The notes beneath the pieces were generated by a model, which saw only the letters and a list, made by a program, of their open reading frames with translations, made no database searches and had not been told where the DNA came from. DNA of 8,473 nucleotides from JBFXEO01 sp050180015 (lineage in GTDB: Bacteria; Bacteroidota; Bacteroidia; Bacteroidales; Tenuifilaceae): contig JBFXEO010000129.1 in the NCBI GenBank assembly GCA_050180015.1, positions 1 through 8,473 of the forward strand. The letters run 5' to 3'. Shown piece after piece: positions 6,001 through 8,473 of this stretch (position 1 is its first letter; every line of letters begins with the position of its first letter). The position numbers and the translations under genes are program-made.

Positions 6001-7242
6001 CTATTTCTTTGGGCAGTATATTTTAATCATTTGTTCGGCCGGAGCGTAACCCAGCTCAAACGATTTATGAAAATCGTCGCAACCACCATTGGTATCCTGC
6101 ACATTCATGCGTGAAATTCCACGGTTATAGTACGCCTCCGCATTCCTGGGGTCTGCTTTCACCGCCATATCGTAATCGGGTAATGCATCCTTATGATTTC
6201 CCAGAATAGCCTTAGAAACAGCTCTATTGTAGTATGCCTGCGAGAAATTTTTATCCAAACTAATTACTTTCGAAAAGTCTGAAATGGAACCCTTATAATC
6301 CTTCGTGAATGCTTTTGCTATTCCACGACCGTAAATAGCCTTTAGGTAATCGGGCTTTAACTGTATGGCCTTGTCAAATGATACAATGGCCGCCCTGTAG
6401 TCGCCCTTACGGAGTTGTGCCCCGCCCGTAATACCATAGGCGATGTCGTACTTTGGGTCAATGCTGATTGCCTTATCGAGATACTTAATGGCGTCATCAA
6501 ACTGTTTCAGGTTGGAGTAAACATCGCCAATGTTGTACAGCAGCTCTTTATCGGCGGGTTCCTTCTCGTAGGCTACAAGCAAATCCTTAATGGCCCCTTC
6601 GTAGTCCTGAATTTTAGATTTGAAGATACCCCGTTGCTTATAGGCTTCTGGCGTTGCATTGCCTTCTATCATTTTGTCGTAATCGGCAATTGCACCCCTA
6701 AAATCCGATACGTTTGCCAACGACTCACCCCGGCTGTAAAATGCTTCAAGGTTTGACCCGTCAAGTTCAATGCTGCGGTTATAGTCAGCAATGGCCGCAT
6801 CGTAGCTGAGCATTGCGGCCTCGGTTAAACCCCGTTCAAAGTATGCCTTTGAAACAGAATCGTTAAGTGTTATAGATTTATTGAAGTTTATTAATGCCAG
6901 CTCTAGCTGATTAATTTTTCGCATTGATATTCCGAGGTAGAGATAGTAATCGTAACGGGATGAATCCATGCCTAACGCTTTGGCGTAATCGGCAATAGCC
7001 AAAGAATCTTTACTAAGTGCCGACAACGCATTGCCCCGCTTAAAGTAATAATCCGAAACGCTAGGGTTTAGCCTTACCGCCTTATCAAACTTCTCGTAAG
7101 CCTCCTGGTACTTTGCAGAATCAATCAGGGCCAATCCTTGGTTATAGGTATTCCGGGCCAATCTTGGTTTCATCATAAAATATCCAACAACCAAAATAGC
7201 GATCAAAGCTATCGCTACGTACAAAATATTTTTTGATTTCAT
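6001..7242 (-). CDS. Membrane-anchored protein of about eleven tetratricopeptide repeats
   Basis: A 413-residue protein. A single N-terminal hydrophobic helix (about residues 6-24, ILYVAIALIAILVVGYFMM) follows a short Lys-rich start and is probably an uncleaved anchor, leaving the repeats in the periplasm. From about residue 29 to 400 there are eleven head-to-tail 34-residue TPR units with the usual G8/A20/P32-like pattern, such as AYFERGLTEAAMLSYDAA, ELLYNIGDVYSNLKQFDDA and AYYNRGISRMNVQDTNGG. The end GGCDDFHKSFELGYAPAE followed by IKIYC is typical of Bacteroidota TPR proteins. TPRs form a helical solenoid that binds other proteins; no catalytic domain is present. The partner is unknown. The gene is convergent with the sensor kinase and divergent from the DUF2723-type gene. 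It has its own terminator and a candidate promoter, so it is probably monocistronic. Start ATG at 7242 directly precedes the anchor helix. Confidence 0.92.
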   Translation of the reverse strand: MKSKNILYVAIALIAILVVGYFMMKPRLARNTYNQGLALIDSAKYQEAYEKFDKAVRLNPSVSDYYFKRGNALSALSKDSLAIADYAKALGMDSSRYDYYLYLGISMRKINQLELALINFNKSITLNDSVSKAYFERGLTEAAMLSYDAAIADYNRSIELDGSNLEAFYSRGESLANVSDFRGAIADYDKMIEGNATPEAYKQRGIFKSKIQDYEGAIKDLLVAYEKEPADKELLYNIGDVYSNLKQFDDAIKYLDKAISIDPKYDIAYGITGGAQLRKGDYRAAIVSFDKAIQLKPDYLKAIYGRGIAKAFTKDYKGSISDFSKVISLDKNFSQAYYNRAVSKAILGNHKDALPDYDMAVKADPRNAEAYYNRGISRMNVQDTNGGCDDFHKSFELGYAPAEQMIKIYCPKK

Positions 7243-7263
7243 CGGTAGATTATTAATAATGTT

Positions 7264-7296
7264 TGTTTAAATGCTTTCCCATAAAGCGTTTAAATA
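7264..7296. repeat. Inverted repeat (operator-like dyad or 5'-UTR hairpin)
   Basis: TTTAAATGCTTT (7266-7277) and AAAGCGTTTAAA (7283-7294) are inverted repeats differing at one position, with a 5-base spacer CCCAT. Allowing G-T pairs on the + strand, the arms extend to 7264 and 7296. The dyad lies 24-54 bases upstream of the TPR gene's start and overlaps its candidate -7 element. It could bind a dimeric regulator or fold in the TPR gene's leader RNA; the G-T pairing favours a hairpin in a + strand RNA, while a DNA operator needs no such bias. Confidence 0.55.
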
Positions 7297-7322
7297 TACG
7301 ATAAAACTTACTATATGTTCAA
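7291..7322 (-). promoter_or_regulatory. Candidate promoter of the TPR gene
   Basis: On the minus strand, TTG (complement of 7320-7322) is followed 21 bases later by TATATTTA (complement of 7291-7298). This fits the Bacteroidota pattern of TTTG, 17-23 bases, TAnnTTTG, with the final base mismatched. It would give a leader of about 40 bases containing most of the dyad. No Shine-Dalgarno sequence is seen before ATG 7242. Confidence 0.35.
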
Positions 7323-7408
7323 TCTATAGGTAAAATTATAAAGGGGCACTTAAATTTTCCTGCATCAACATAAAACAGCCCCAAGGCCATTCAACATCAA
7401 AAAAATTA

Positions 7409-7416
7409 TACCTTTG
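7409..7416 (+). promoter_or_regulatory. Bacteroidota -7 promoter element for the DUF2723-type gene
   Basis: TACCTTTG is an exact match to TAnnTTTG, the -7 element recognised by the primary sigma factor of Bacteroidota. Its position 24 bases upstream of ATG 7440 implies a leader of about 15-20 bases. No clear TTTG -33 element is found about 20 bases upstream, where the sequence reads CCAAGGCCATTC, so the promoter is plausible but incomplete. Confidence 0.5.
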
Positions 7417-7439
7417 GGGTTAAATTTAAATGGCACAGC

Positions 7440-8473
7440 ATGATTAGCATAAATAATTACCGAAAATATAACAATATTGCAGGCTGGGTAATTTTTGCCG
7501 TTGCATCGGTTGTTTACCTTGCAACCATCGAACCCACAGCCAGTTTTTGGGATTGCGGTGAGTTTATTGCCAGCGGATTTAAACTTGAGGTAGGCCATCC
7601 TCCCGGGGCACCTTTCTTTATGCTGATGGTTCGGCTTTTTACCATGCTTGCGCCATCCAAAGAGCTTGTACCTGTTTTTGCCAACGCGTTTTCTGCCTTG
7701 GCAAGTGCATTTACCATACTATTCTTGTTCTGGAGCATAACTCACCTCGCCCGAAAGTTGATTGCCGATGGAAGCAGTTTCAACTTAACCCAAATTATTC
7801 TGATAATATCTGCCGGTACTGTTGGTGCTCTTGCTTACACATTTTCAGATACATTTTGGTTCTCTGCCGTTGAGGGGGAGGTTTACGCAACATCATCACT
7901 TTTTACTGCGCTCGTTTTTTGGGCCATTCTAAAATGGGAAGACTCGGCCGATGAAAGCTACGCAAACCGCTGGCTAATACTTATTGCTTACCTAATGGGA
8001 TTATCCATTGGGGTACATCTACTTAACCTACTGGCAATTCCTGCCATAGTTTTGGTTTTCTACTTTAAAAAATATACCTACACCCGTAAGGGCGTTCTGG
8101 CCGCACTGGCAATTTCCGGGATATTACTGCTAACCGTAATGTATGGAGTAATCCACGGAGTGGTTGCCCTGGCCTCCAAATTTGAGCTGCTTTTTGTAAA
8201 CGAATTTGGGCTGCCCCTAATGTCCGGGCTACTTTTCTTTTTAACCCTGATTATTGTACTTATAATAGCTGGATTACGCCATACGTATAAAAAGGGGAAA
8301 GTTATACTAAACACTATTCTGCTCGGCTTGGCAGTTATTCTTTTGGGCTACATTTCGTATGCGGGAATTGTTATCCGCTCATCGGCAAATCCGCCAATGG
8401 ACCAAAACAGCCCCGATAACATGTTCTCGCTACTTTACTACCTCTACCGCGAGCAGTACGTTGACAGGCCATT
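7440..8473 (+). CDS. TMEM260/DUF2723-type polytopic membrane protein, probable glycosyltransferase, 5' part (3' end outside window)
   Basis: The frame is open from ATG 7440 to the window edge, giving 344 residues without a stop. The first helix (about 13-29) is followed by EPTASFWDCGEF, with acidic D38 and E41, and then VGHPPG (51-56). This resembles the first outer loop of GT-C-fold glycosyltransferases, where an Asp/Glu binds the metal or acceptor. FWFSAVEGEVYATS (around residues 139-152) and the closing REQYVDRP (337-344) are hallmarks of the DUF2723 family. Many further hydrophobic helices are visible, with LxxxHxxNLL-like GVHLLNLL in the middle. The human relative TMEM260 is a protein O-mannosyltransferase; the bacterial members are mostly uncharacterised, so transfer of a sugar to exported proteins or lipids is inference. 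Family members in Bacteroidota are usually much longer, so most of the C-terminal half is missing here. The upstream ATG at 7430 is out of frame, so 7440 is the start. Confidence 0.88.
   Translation, partial: MISINNYRKYNNIAGWVIFAVASVVYLATIEPTASFWDCGEFIASGFKLEVGHPPGAPFFMLMVRLFTMLAPSKELVPVFANAFSALASAFTILFLFWSITHLARKLIADGSSFNLTQIILIISAGTVGALAYTFSDTFWFSAVEGEVYATSSLFTALVFWAILKWEDSADESYANRWLILIAYLMGLSIGVHLLNLLAIPAIVLVFYFKKYTYTRKGVLAALAISGILLLTVMYGVIHGVVALASKFELLFVNEFGLPLMSGLLFFLTLIIVLIIAGLRHTYKKGKVILNTILLGLAVILLGYISYAGIVIRSSANPPMDQNSPDNMFSLLYYLYREQYVDRP

Larger units (their letters stand above)
7243..7439. other. 197-base divergent promoter region
   Basis: This AT-rich gap separates two divergently transcribed genes. 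It holds a 12-bp perfect AT palindrome ATTATTAATAAT (7249-7260), a longer imperfect dyad (7264-7296), a candidate minus-strand promoter and a good + strand -7 element. The stretch 7323-7400 shows nothing further that I recognise and no credible small gene. Confidence 0.6.

Noticed and set aside
6415..6756. A 113-codon + strand open frame inside the TPR gene
   Set aside because: It is a shadow of the repetitive TPR codons on the other strand; the product matches no known protein pattern.
6001..7242. TPR units as a DNA tandem repeat
   Set aside because: The 34-residue periodicity is clear in the protein, but the DNA units have diverged and show no recent exact duplication.
7365..8314. Three minus-strand open frames opposite the DUF2723-type gene
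   Set aside because: The + strand frame has unbroken family motifs through this whole stretch, while the antisense products are low in recognisable structure.

Overview
The window looks like chromosomal sequence from a member of the Bacteroidota, most likely a Bacteroidales or Marinilabiliales-type lineage. The evidence is moderately AT-rich DNA, start codons without Shine-Dalgarno sequences, a -7 promoter element of the TAnnTTTG type, a TPR-containing hybrid-looking sensor kinase of the kind common in this phylum, and a TMEM260/DUF2723-type membrane protein carrying the REQY.DRP motif. No mobile element, CRISPR array, tRNA or rRNA is visible.

Left block (1-2647, all + strand): the 3' end of a CdsA phosphatidate cytidylyltransferase, a CTP-dependent polyprenol/phytol/dolichol kinase-family membrane protein, an extended short-chain dehydrogenase/reductase resembling the fatty acyl reductase group, and a CDP-alcohol phosphatidyltransferase. 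Gaps are 21, 56 and 62 bases. Together they form a membrane-lipid cluster: two CTP-using membrane enzymes, a reductase and a head-group transferase. CdsA would supply CDP-diacylglycerol to the transferase. The alcohol kinase and the reductase suggest a lipid branch whose product cannot be read from sequence.

Middle block (2648-5941, + strand): a 229-base gap holds a GC-rich island with nested inverted repeats and a T-run, probably the terminator of the lipid cluster or a leader. Next come a predicted outer-membrane beta-barrel protein and, overlapping it by one base (TGATG), a TPR sensor histidine kinase. The tight coupling suggests a shared envelope-sensing role. No response regulator lies in the window.

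Right block (5942-8473): a hairpin with a T-run on the minus strand terminates a minus-strand gene for a membrane-anchored protein of eleven TPRs. A 197-base divergent promoter region with a strong dyad separates it from a + strand TMEM260/DUF2723-type glycosyltransferase-like membrane protein that runs off the window.

The most interesting items are the unassigned lipid pathway, the barrel-kinase pair, the structured leader in 2723-2803 and the dyad in the divergent promoter region.
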